A stretch of DNA of 64,000 bases, from the NCBI GenBank assembly GCA_021229015.1, contig CM037780.1, positions 61,871,323 through 61,935,322 on the forward strand, read 5' to 3'. The notes below the pieces were generated by a model. It did not search any database. It worked only from the letters and a program-made list of their open reading frames with translations, and was not told where the DNA came from. Shown one piece after another: positions 53,971 to 64,000 of the stretch; position 1 is the stretch's first letter, and every line of letters begins with the position of its first letter. The DNA comes from Solen grandis (lineage: Eukaryota > Mollusca > Bivalvia > Adapedonta > Solenidae). Position numbers and translations under genes: made by a program.

Positions 53971-55009
53971 AAGTCAACAGACTGTTTGCGATAGTGAACC
54001 TTCCGAATTATTTGTCCACCAGATAAAATAAGAACATTATTTTCATGTCATTTGACCTCATGTTAAGATATTTATAGCCCGCTAAATCGAGAAAGATAAT
54101 TATGTCCATTAACATTTTAGAGAGACGCAAAGGGGTACATTTTGACCGCCTTGGTTTGTGCTTGTGTTAACACCGAAGTGACGATAGTAATTTTACGCTG
54201 TATGCCTGTACAGTAAACGTACATGATCTATCTAATGAGCTTCATGTGTGTATAGAGGTGACTGTATTCATCATATATTGATTTTTCAATATGTTTTTAT
54301 GAGAAAACAATTAAATTAAATGATGTTATGTCTATCTTTTTCATTCTTAATATATATGTAATTCATAGCAGTTATCATAAGTGCATTATACCTAAAACAA
54401 ATATTGGCTTTCTCACTTTAATGTTTTGCCAAACGGGATCCTTGCTGTCTCGGTTCACTGATATATCATCGTCAGAGAATTCATCATTCATCTAATACTG
54501 AATGTGTTTGTCCAAATGCATTGTATTTTTAAAGATTGCACAATGTCACGGGAAACACAAAAAGCAACCCCTTTCAAGTCTGGAGAAACCAAGCTACTTG
54601 AAAGGTGCAGATAAGTGTGCCTTTGAATATTGCCAAATGTGATCAGAATGACAGGCAATCAGTCAAAACTAAAATGTTTGAACATTTTTGTAACTAGAGA
54701 AAGCTCTTTGGCGGATACAGCTTGTATAGGGATGTACCATATGTATTGACAGAGTCTGAAGAAAACCTTATTGTAATTTACTTGTTGACAACTATCGAGA
54801 CATCCGTTTGGCATTAAGACAGCTGACAACATCCTGAAAAACCAAGGTTATTAACGAGAGAGAAAAACACCCGTGACGGATTTCACAAGGATCGATTCCG
54901 GGAATGAAATAACATTTTGAGTTACATGAACCAAAACTGTCGACCCATTTGAGATGAAAAATTCTGTCAATGATCAATAAAGATATTTGCACTTCCCAAC
55001 TGTCTTTGG

Positions 55010-55013
<4 letters not shown>
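53971..55013. other. No gene recognised
   Basis: AT-rich, no domain-bearing frame. Confidence 0.35.

Positions 55014-55062
<49 letters not shown>
55014..55062. repeat. Poly-T / poly-G composite tract
   Basis: About 28 T followed directly by about 20 G. Lengths in such tracts are unreliable in assemblies. G runs of similar length occur at 7240 and 46591. Confidence 0.9.
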
Positions 55063-55063
<1 letters not shown>

Positions 55064-55999
55064 TGTTATCAGAGAATGTTGAAATTCGTCCCAAAATATT
55101 TAAGTATTTAATTAGCGCGATATATGGTTTGTGGAATTTGAGTCGGACATCACAATTTAGTATAATAATTGTGAAAAAAATGAAAACGTGTGATGATATC
55201 AGTACTATGTAGAAAAGCAAACTATCTGAGGGGCGGGATAGACACACGACTCTGGATCACTGGGCTAGAAATTTGATGGTTTTTATTTATATTTTTTTAT
55301 TGCTTTATTCAATTTTATTTTATTTTTTTTTTAGGTTCAAAATGTAACCTCGTTTACTTCCCCGTAATAGAGGACATGGGGTCGGGGTTATCCCCATGTA
55401 CCCTTACAAAATACTGCATGCGTTCATGAAATAAAAAAACTGTATTATTATGGTGAAACAAGTCAGATATTTTATTTCTGTTATATACTTATATTTGACA
55501 GTTTTTTCCTGAATCAATATAACATCACTTGGTGATATATAAAATAATTTGATCATTATTCATTATGTTCTTCCCACTAACGTTAGAAGATATTAATTAG
55601 ATCGTACAATTAAAATCAATCTCAAACACACATAAACAACACACACACACACACACACATATATATACAAAATCCAATAACTTAAAATTTTCACCAGTCC
55701 GATTAATTCCTTAAACGAAACGAATCTTAAGTTACTTTGAAAGCCTTTGGATACTTAAGTTTCATTTATCAGTCACATAAAGTGAAACAGGGTTCATCAA
55801 AAACAAGAAAGAAAGTCGACAATGAAGTGTGTCTTTGCGACAATAATGCACCGCCGGCATATGGTCATATACCAAATATTTGCATGAATCATGTATATTC
55901 GTATGAATTTTCATGATTATATGACCCTTTCATAAGTTTCATGTTTATGGAAAACAAGGGGATGCTTTTATGGGTATTCCCATTTATTTTACCCGTAAA
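55063..55999. other. No gene recognised
   Basis: AT-rich; a short (AC)n run at 55639-55659. Confidence 0.35.
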
Positions 56000-56520
56000 A
56001 GGTACAACAGGGGTGGGGAAACCATCCCAAGCTTTACCACGTTCATCCAACTATTAAGTATATGTTACAGCCATAAAAACATAAATATTAAGTAGTTTAT
56101 ATTTGATGTACATGTGTACCTAGTTTTATGAAGATGAGAATTCATCTTCATAGAAAAAAAACTGTAAACCTGAGGCAGAACAACCAGTTTAACCATGACC
56201 ATTCAACCATGAAATGTATTTCACACCCATAAATATGCATAAATATTAAATAGATCATATTATAATGTAAATGTGTACGTAGTTTCATAAAATAAAAAGT
56301 AATCTCCATAGAAAAAAGCTTAGACGCAAAGGTAAACCTGAGGTGAAACTGAGGGGCAGAACAACCAAATTTACCACGTTCATCCAACCGTGAAATATAA
56401 ATCACAACCATAAGTTTGCATAAATATCAAAAAGTTTATATTATTGCTTAAAGGCAAAGGTAAATGTTAACCGTGACGGACGGACGAACGGACACACGGA
56501 CGAACGCACAGACCGAATAT
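56000..56520. repeat. About 180-bp tandem repeat with GACGGACG terminus
   Basis: GGCAGAACAACCA...CCATGA...CATAAATATGCATAAATATTA recurs near 56174 and 56354, with an older unit near 56020. The block ends in GTGACGGACGGACGAACGGA, the same architecture as the elements at 5251 and 50362 but a different sequence. The foldback element below sits just beyond its end. Confidence 0.65.
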
Positions 56521-56572
56521 CTATATGCTCCACAACAGAGTCTAGCTGAATATGAGTGAACATACTGATGTA

Positions 56573-56581
56573 CTCGACACG
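56573..56581. repeat. 9-bp target site duplication (left copy)
   Basis: CTCGACACG, repeated exactly at 57740-57748. The bases just outside differ, so it is exactly 9 bp. Confidence 0.9.
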
Positions 56582-57739
56582 AGGTGTGTGAAGTTCGCGC
56601 GTAGATCGTAGACCGTAGATCGAAACTATAACTAATTTTCTTTGTCGATCTGGGTCGTAGATCGTAGCTCAACCATTGAAATAAACCAAAATAAATGGAT
56701 GAGCTGGATCGTAGATCGTAGCTCAACCATTGAAAAAGTTCACGGAATGGTTGAGCTGGGTCGTAGATTGTAGCTCAACCATTGAAATAAACCAATATAG
56801 TTGGTTGAGCTGGATCGTAGATCGTAGCTCGACCATTGAAAATGTTTATGGAATGGTTGAGCTGGATCGTAGATAGTAGCTCGACCATTGAAATTAACCA
56901 AAATAAATGGTCGACCTGGATCGTATATCGTATTTTAGTCGTCGTCGGTAATTTTGTACTCGTCTGGAAAAATGAACTTGTCGGGAAAAATTATATGTCG
57001 CTTTTTGTTTAGTATTAGTCGTTTCTGTTATATTTTTTTTTGGGTCATTCGAAAATCTTTGTACTTGTCGGGAATAAAAGTTTCCGTCGTGAAATTTTCT
57101 GTTTGTCGGGAAAAATTTTATGTCGGGAATTTAGTATTAGTTGTGAAAATTGTATTTTGTTAATATTTTTATCTTCATCGGGATTATTGTACTCGTCTGA
57201 AAATTGTATTTGTCGGAAAAAAGTGCTCGTCGGAAAAAATTGCATTCGTCTCGAAAAGTGCTTCAGTCGGGAAATTTTGTAGTCGTCGGGAACCTCATTC
57301 GTCGGAAAAGCTTCCGTTGGAAAATTTTTGTTCGCGGGATCTACGACCCAGCTCAACCATTCCATGAACATTTTCAGTGGTCGAGCTACGATCTACGATC
57401 CAGCTCAATCATTTATTTTGGTTTATTTCAATGGTTGAGCTACGATCTACGATCCAGCTCAACCATTTATATTGGTTTATTTGAATGGTTGAGCTACGAT
57501 CTACGACCCAGCTCAACCATTCTATGAAAGTTTTCAATGGTCGAGCTACGATCTACGATCCAGCTCAACCATTTATAATGGTTTATTTGAATGGTTGAGC
57601 TACGATCTACGATCCAAGTCAACCATTTATATTGGTTTATTTGAATGGTTGAGCTACGATCTACGACCCAGGTCGACAAAGAAAATTAGTTATAGTGTTG
57701 ATTTACGATCTACGATCTACGCGCTAACTTCACACACCT
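56582..57739. mobile_element. Foldback DNA transposon with 9-bp target duplication (Mutator-like)
   Basis: CTCGACACG occurs directly before (56573-56581) and directly after (57740-57748) the element. The ends are inverted: AGGTGTGTGAAGTT then GCGCGTAGATCGTAGA. The inverted arms (56582-56935 and 57335-57739) are built of direct repeats about 60-70 nt long, each itself a dyad (GGTTGAGCT...ATCGTAG...AGCTCAACC). The middle (56940-57330) is a degenerate run of GTCGGGAAAAAT-like words. No coding capacity. A 9-bp duplication and long TIRs are typical of Mutator-like elements; the superfamily is an inference. Confidence 0.85.
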
Positions 57740-57748
57740 CTCGACACG

Positions 57749-58565
57749 GACATTGCATGCAAATCTAAACTCTGTGTTTATTCACACGAATAATACTGAG
57801 AATTACATGATTACAACCAATTCCAGTTCGTTTAATGATTTTTTTGTTCAAAAAACACAGACTGGGTAACGCAAAAATACAGAAAGAAGTACAATTTAAA
57901 ATAACTGTGGAGTATAGGGATTCATCAAATGGAAGCTCTCCCATATTGTTAAACTTGGTGTAACAATATTAAGCAAAAACCAGTTATATACTGTTAGAAA
58001 TTTCATGTCCTGTCCATTGTAAACCATATAATCCCCAAATGAAATAAGACTATTAAAAATGACGGGAATTACAAGAAAGTTGGTGACTCAAAAGCAATAT
58101 GTTTGTTGTTAAACATGTCGCGGAATTTCCCAGACTGGCACTGTTGTTCACGTAAATCGACATTTAGACATTTTATCAAAATTTAATCAAATCGCTTAAG
58201 GCACTGAGGGACCTTGGGATTTCATGAAAAGGTGATTTGCGAGATTGACACGCTGATTTAGAAGTGGAATCACTTGGGGACAATAAGTGGATTAATGTGG
58301 TTTGCTTTCAGTATTCGTTGCACATAGTTGCAGAGTTGTCTTCGAAAGCAAGAATAATCATTGAAGATGATGAATACCCCCAGATACCGACTTGTCACAG
58401 TTACTGTTACCATGTCAGACAGTCTTGAGAAATATTACAAAGGGCCTTAACTCATCCAAAATCAAGCGAATCATGACGTTCCAACAATATGTGCAACTAG
58501 ATTTGGTACTTATCATACTTATAAAGTTTCATTAAAATCCAACTAAAGATAGCTAAGAAATAGGA
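57749..58565. other. No gene recognised
   Basis: AT-rich. The last part (58440-58565) looks like the body of a repeat that ends in the GACGGAC microsatellite. Confidence 0.3.
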
Positions 58566-58608
58566 CGGACGAATCGCGCCTACAGACGGACCGACCGACA
58601 GACCGACG
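58566..58608. repeat. GACGGACC-type microsatellite
   Basis: GACGGACCGACCGACAGACC and neighbours. Similar words end three other tandem-repeat elements in this window. Confidence 0.75.
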
Positions 58609-58772
58609 AACATGACTATATTGGGGATATAATTAAAGATTTCAGCGTCACTTCAAACTATTTGGTCACGTATCGATACAATTTTAAATTTCCTGTATAT
58701 TATGACAAAAATAAAATTCCGTTGTGTACTCGCAAATTTATTTCATAATGATCTTGAGTGTGGGTCTTGAAC

Positions 58773-58934
58773 TTAAGGTAAAGTTCCTGTAATTGTTCCG
58801 CTATGTCGTGGACCACTTAATCTCTACAAAGATAACCAAGGTACCCTAAAGAAACATTAGGAAACCTTGGTTATCTCCGTGAGAGGTCATGAGGTCCGAA
58901 ATGTAGTGGAACCATTACATGGACTTTACCTTAA
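58773..58934. mobile_element. MITE with TTAA target duplication
   Basis: TTAA flanks GGTAAAGTTCCTGTAATTGT on the left and the inverted ATTACATGGACTTTACC on the right. The arms continue inward through ATAACCAAGGT/ACCTTGGTTAT, giving a hairpin with arms of about 75 nt. TTAA duplications are known for piggyBac and Kolobok groups. Confidence 0.75.
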
Positions 58935-59405
58935 TTCTATTTTAAGTTGTACATTGGGGTCATGACCTTACCTTAGTAGTAGGCCATTAATGAAGATTTC
59001 ATGTGTTGTTGGTCACGTGCAGAAGTTTGTCATGATCTTTAATAGTTAAACGAAATGCTCTAGGTAGTACATATTGAATGCTAAAATTTGTTATCATGCA
59101 AAACACTGGTAAACTACTTTTGGTAAATTACAAACGTTGCAGTGTCTAATGATAACTTTTTTCACTTCATTATCTTTTACAGGATATAGTGGGTAGCTGT
59201 TATATTTCCGTGGATAGTTTGTAATGCCGTAAATGGATGTTTCTAACATTAATAAATAAACAAAAAAAACAAAAACAAAATAAAGCATTAAACTGTTATG
59301 ATTGAAATGTCTATGTCACCCCACCTCCCCTGAATTCACTATTGCTGAATCAATTGACTAGATACGCTATTGATGCGAAGTGAAACAGACTGTAGAAATC
59401 TGAAG
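58935..59405. other. No gene recognised
   Basis: AT-rich sequence. Confidence 0.35.
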
Positions 59406-59866
59406 ATGGCTGCCTTTGATTTCCAGATCCTAAAGACTGCTGCCTACGCCGATAGTCTAAAAACTAAAGTTATGCAAATAGGTAATCTGCAACAAATCAT
59501 TGACAAATAATTAGAGAGGTCAGAAACTGCCCAGTCAAACGGACTGACACTGACGAATGGGTGGCTTATCTTGAACGTACATTGCTTCCTAAGGTCTGCT
59601 GATAGAAATAAATTTATGACACCGTTTATAATTTATCACAAAGATGGACCACTGATATTCCCAGAGTGCTGTGTTCTGACAGGTTTGGACAGACAATCAG
59701 AAGAGGTTTAGATTCAATTCAGCTCATCCTTGGTTGTTTTTGCGCGTTCAGATTTTGATAGAGCCATCTTATCATCAGAAAAGCGAAGTAAATTTGGAAT
59801 ATCTCGATTACTGCTGTACGACGAGATGACCACTGGTGCCAATGGAGTGACCATCATTGATGCCAC
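59406..59866 (+). pseudogene. Broken reading frame of unknown origin ending in poly-A
   Basis: From ATG at 59406 one frame reads 153 codons interrupted only by TAA (59508) and TAG (59709): MAAFDFQILKTAAYADSLKT at the start, FIIYHKDGPLIFPECCVLTG in the middle, SKFGISRLLLYDEMTTGANG near the end. It then runs into about 23 A followed by TAAAATAAAA. GC content is higher than the flanks. A poly-A tail with no introns suggests a retrocopy, although the tail joins the frame with no stop or 3' UTR. I do not recognise the protein. Confidence 0.45.
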
Positions 59867-59889
59867 AAAAAAAAAAAAAAAAAAAAAAA

Positions 59890-61339
59890 TAAAATAAAAT
59901 TGACGTCATACCGAATTAAGCCCAGAAGAAAATACTCATGTTATATTTAAACATATATAACAGACAACAGACCTATGATAGCGTGTTGATTTATTTTGTA
60001 TGGCACGAGACCGATAATAGCGTAATGTTTAAAACTTTTCGTGACATAATCCTTTGATATTTCAGTAATTATACGAGAAAATAGCATGTTTTCACAATGT
60101 TTGTGAGTTCACTTATGATCATACTAATCATTATATACTAAAGCCAACCATCAGTAGACCCAAATCTTTAATGCTTGAATACTGTCTATCATTCAAACAA
60201 AAGACATGTTGGGCATTTTCAGACCATCTCACTTGTTTTAACGTTTTTAACACTCTTAGAAATGGAAAATTATCAACACGTAAAAAAGGCCTCCGACGTT
60301 CTTTAAGTTATTCAAAGAAATATCGGCTTATCGGCTCGAATGGTACCCGTGTAAGTGAAGACTTCGCAGATTACAATGACTGTTTACAATATTATAGCAT
60401 TTAAATTCGCTGCATATAAATTAAAACACTATTCATTCACCAGAGTAAGCATTTGTGTCAGGATTAGCATTTAGCCATATTCTTGAAAACTGCCATTTTT
60501 TTTCATTTATCAATAAATTTCGTATGGCTATTTTTTGCCTTGATTTTTTAATTCAAACGCAGTATATTCGATTTCTTATATCAAATTCCATACACTACTC
60601 TCTCTTTGTCTTTCTCGATGGCGATTTTTATGTCCATTCATTCCTTTAAAAATAATCAGATTTTATTTTCAGAAAACGGGAACTTTATACCTTTCTTAAT
60701 ATGATGATTCTTGTACAGTCGTGTATGGGTTTAATGTTTATAAAAGGAATACCCCAGCATGTTGGCCTTGTTAAACTTAGAATATTTGCTACCGATATAC
60801 TACCAACATGATTTTTTTTTCATTTTTGTCCAGAATTTACCAGTGCAGTTTCAACAAATCAGTTTTCCTCTGCATCTTTGACATCTGTATAGAGTTGTGC
60901 TTATCATTTGTCTGGTTTATCAAAGCGTATAATTCGTTTCGACCTCTTCTCCGTATCTGTTATTTTCTGATTTATAGAATCGAACCTTTCGGGTCTCTCA
61001 GAGTCTAGAATATGCAGTTTATAAGCCCCGGAAATGAACTTGTAAACCTTAGCAATATATAGTTAGTCTAGGCAATTCCGAGGAAAGAAAACGATAGCAT
61101 GAACCACTAATGTAGTCACAGGATGAGGAGAGTGGCAATATCAGAGTAAATTATTCATTCTTCAACATATACACATTTGTCTGGCTGTATTGATGTCATT
61201 AAACTATTTAACGTACATTCATTCATGTCGGTCGCTATTAAAAATTAGGAACGAAATCGTTTGCAATAAATGGTGTTATCCGATGTGATAAGCTTCCAGG
61301 TGTTTAAACGTTTATTGATTTTTGTACACGTATATACTT
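59890..61339. other. No gene recognised
   Basis: AT-rich. The 77-codon frame at 60171 has no signature. Confidence 0.3.
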
Positions 61340-61640
61340 TCTTATTTCATTTAACGTCGTGTCGAAAGTATTTAAGTCATACGGAGACTATACCTACTTG
61401 GGAAATATATAGTACTGACAAAATGCAGTAACACACCGTAGAAAAGTCCACAACCAGACACTGGGCCAACCAGTCCTAAAATTGCCCTGCATATATATAT
61501 ATCCTTAGCGATAAACGGACTAACATTGCCATTTTGACAAGGGAGCTTTTACGACTTTGTATATATCGAGATCAGAGATTAAACCCACGACATCCTGATT
61601 CAGGGGCGGATACTCTAACCATTCAGCCACCAGTGCCGGC
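61340..61640 (-). mobile_element. SINE family A, degraded full length
   Basis: TTTAACGTCGTGTCGAAAGT, ACACTGGGCCAACCAGTCCT and head TCTAACCATTCAGCCACCA. Insertions have separated the body segments. Confidence 0.65.
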
Positions 61641-63367
61641 TTCTTTAATATATAAATGCATAAGTATTTCAAGTAAATTGGTACCAACACAACACTGGCT
61701 CAATATGTTTCTAGTTCTCCAAGTTACATCGTAGAGCGAAGAAAATTTGTCATAACAGGTTAGTATGCAAAACCGGTTTGACCTGATTATGGTCAGTTCT
61801 ACGCAGACCACTGAAATACTAACATCTAGCTTCATTTAAATCCAATTTGAGAAAGAAAATCAAGTATATGCAAGTTTGATACACGTGTATTAGTGTGTAT
61901 CTATGTGGCATGTCTGATTTTGTTCCGTTTCTCAGCATTTCTATGAATAGACTGAGCATTTTCAAGGCTGTTTGCTTTAGCTACGGAAATACGTTTCCTT
62001 CTCCTTTGCTTCATTTTATGCGGGAGGGTTATTTTTTTTTTTTTTTTTTTTTTTTTGTGAGCGGCATATTCTGTAAAGAAATATACAGTCGATATGTTTT
62101 CCTAAAATCGGTGTGTTACATCTTTATAAAATGGCAAAATGTTTCCTTTATCATTACCGGTATTCTGAATATACAGATTCGATGGTAGCATGCTACACAG
62201 TAAATACGATTGAATATTTTACAATGATATAATTTCCGTATAATGTCATGAAGGTTGATTTATTGTTTCAGTGATATTAACCCGTATTTTTTTTTTTGTC
62301 GTTTTTTTTGTTTTTGTTTTTGTGTGTATTTTTTTTTTCGTGTGATACTCCCATTAACGGATGTCTGGGATGTATGATGATGTTTTGAGTGTTTATATGG
62401 AATCTCCTGAGACCATTTAAGTTCATTCAGCAACAAGGCTCCATCTTTGTCAAGACCTTGACCAGTATGTTCTCCCGAGAACCAGTGCATTCCTGCCTTA
62501 TTTTAAATTCTATCTTGATTATCACCCGATATCTCTGCCAACCATTTCTGATACTTTTATCGTATTCAGTGCGTCAGAAGTAAAATATGAAATAGCAACG
62601 TACTCACATTGGCTTGTAGTGATGATAATAATAATAATACAACTCAACATAAGATAAGCACCAATACTCTACGTGTACAATATTTCTATTTGATTATATC
62701 GTAATTGATAAAAGTAAGTGAAATATTTGTGTCTAGCACCATTGGTGTTTTTGTTGTTGTTTATTTGTTGTTTGATATTTTGTTGTTGTTGCTATTTGTT
62801 GTTGCTGCTGTTGCTTTGCTAACCCCCAACTGTAGCGCTTTACTCAGAATTGTCGGCCGCAAAGAATCTCTGTTGGTCTTCTACATATCCTTGAACGCAT
62901 ATGTGCAAAATATGTGCAGTTCCTTGACTCGTCTGTTAAATGGGCAGGTCACTGAACTTTAAAAATGATCAATGGTCCACCCAATCATTCGCAGAATGCG
63001 ATCACAGACTATCTTCTCAGCGAAACGTTTTCCCGGGTGTAATCTGAATGTCAATGAGAAACTGGGTTCCAACGGACCATGATGATTAAATAGGTCTTCG
63101 GCTATAGATGTTGTCATTTCTCAGCAAAACCATGTCACGTCACTGGGCGGGTGTGCAATAATGTTGTAATCTTGCCCAGACTCTGGATGTCATCATCATC
63201 TGACACGCAACCAGACGATGTTTACACCAAAATAGATTGGATACCCTGCATGTATCATGCAAAAGAAGGCAGTACATCAATACATCGTGAAAATTATAAT
63301 GAACTAGCTTTTCCATAACTGTCAAGAAAAATGTGTCTGTTATTTGCTGTTGCATATGAATAAGCTT
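61641..63367. other. No gene recognised
   Basis: AT-rich with T runs (62030-62056, 62288-62338) and TTGTTGT words (62747-62815). No domain-bearing frame. Confidence 0.35.
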
Positions 63368-63544
63368 ATTTTAACCCTTTCCATCATATAGACTCATTTT
63401 AACCCTTTCCCTCATATAGACTCATTTTAACCCTTTCCCTCATATAGACTCATTTTAACCCTTTCCCTCATATAGACTCATTTTAAACCCTTTCCCTCAT
63501 ATAGACTTATTTTAACCCTTTCCCTCATATAGACTCATTTTGAC
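63368..63544. repeat. 28-bp tandem repeat, about 6 copies
   Basis: The unit begins ATTTTAACCCTTTCCCTCAT and ends ATAGACTC. Copies differ by single bases. Part of the unit reappears inverted at 63734-63752 (ATGAGGGAAAGGGTTAAAC), so the array grew from one terminus of the hairpin MITE next to it. Confidence 0.9.
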
Positions 63545-63644
63545 TCACTCAATAGGTACCACATAAAGCCTGATCTGCAAAAAACAAAGCTAAACCTTAC
63601 CAAATTTAATTATAAAGTTCTCATTTCCAGATCACTGAGGAGCA

Positions 63645-63711
63645 GCGAACAGCATAAAACCTGATCAGCCTGCGAGTTACTCGCAGGCTGATCTGGTTTT
63701 ATGCTGTTCGC
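63645..63711. mobile_element. Near-perfect 33-bp hairpin (core of a MITE)
   Basis: GCGAACAGCATAAAACC through GCCTGCGAGT is matched by its inverse with one mismatch and a formal loop of 1 nt. The flanking TTTTAACCC/GGGTTAAA words belong to the same element. A relative is at 26090. Confidence 0.85.
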
Positions 63712-63752
63712 ATGGGTATTTTCATGGTTTCCTCTATGAGGGAAAGGGTTAA

Positions 63753-64000
63753 ACATTTTCATGACGCAATCATGTGTTATTTCAGCATATGATATGGGAA
63801 ACGTATTACTGAAAGTTCTTTTTAAAAACATGGAATTCTACCCAAGCGAGGCAAAACCAAGAGGATCGTTAAGTTCTACATTTTCAAAATGAACAAATGC
63901 AGTCAAATAATAAGCGTCCCAAGCATTTCTTTGGAATCACTTCAGCAAAGGAAAGCATGAGTGCAAATATTTGTTGCTGAACAATCTTTGAGCAGCATAA
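63753..64000. other. No gene recognised
   Basis: AT-rich sequence to the window end. Confidence 0.35.

Noticed and set aside
56448..57679. Frames with repeated YDLRSSS / WIVDRSST units
   Set aside because: These are translations of the ATCGTAGATCG subrepeats of the foldback element, not protein repeats under selection.
60171..60404. 77-codon plus-strand frame
   Set aside because: No domain, no splice context, and composition similar to the AT-rich background.
62260..62490. 76-codon minus-strand frame with a Lys/Gln-rich end
   Set aside because: The Lys/Gln-rich end is the translation of a T-rich low-complexity tract.
63368..63544. CRISPR-like look of the 28-bp array
   Set aside because: Units are directly adjacent with no unique spacers, in a eukaryotic genome, beside a MITE. 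The same applies to 2956-3106.

Overview
This window looks like repeat-rich non-coding DNA from an animal, most likely a bivalve mollusc. It is AT-rich and carries tRNA-derived SINEs of at least three families, several MITEs, arrays with about 160-bp units of the pearl/Helentron type seen in bivalves, an intact Ty3/gypsy element, a DIRS-type element and L1/Tx1-type LINE pieces. There are no operons or bacterial signals. A 100-base N gap (41209-41308) shows this is a draft assembly. The bivalve assignment is an inference from repeat style, not from a marker gene.

Layout. 0.5-1.6 kb: a decayed, spliced, secreted ADP-ribosyltransferase gene (minus), then a tRNA-like sequence with a Pol III terminator. 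1.9-6.6 kb: relics and arrays of tandem-repeat transposons and SINEs. 6.65-8.95 kb: a GC-rich element with long terminal inverted repeats carrying two broken genes of unknown kind (an HTH/coiled-coil/membrane protein and a larger protein). 9.5-10.5 kb: two phase-compatible, splice-flanked candidate exons of a host gene (plus). 12.5-21.6 kb: a 9.1-kb Ty3/gypsy retrotransposon on the minus strand with two LTRs that read as identical. 21.7-37 kb: SINEs, MITEs and GA microsatellites with no convincing gene. 38.1-40.85 kb: a DIRS-like gag-RT-RNase H element with three lesions. 41.3-41.7 and 48.2-49.8 kb: LINE endonuclease and ORF1 remains. 50.4-52.1 kb: a second tandem-repeat element, inverted relative to the one at 5.3-6.6 kb. 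56.6-57.7 kb: a foldback element with a perfect 9-bp target duplication. 58.8-63.7 kb: small MITEs, a poly-A-tailed broken reading frame, a degraded SINE and a 28-bp tandem array.

The gypsy element is the most informative unit. Its RNA would run from a tRNA-Lys-type primer site through a 1.5-kb leader to a coiled-coil ORF, a PNMA-like capsid Gag with an Arg/Gly-rich tail in place of a zinc knuckle, protease, RT/RNase H and integrase. Gag and protease are joined by a textbook -1 frameshift heptamer (U UUA AAC) directly before the Gag stop, with a plausible pseudoknot 7 nt downstream. Protease and RT lie in one frame, separated by a single UAA. The coiled-coil ORF and Gag overlap by a 1-nt frame change with no visible slippery site. 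The two LTRs look identical, so these are either working recoding sites or very fresh lesions.
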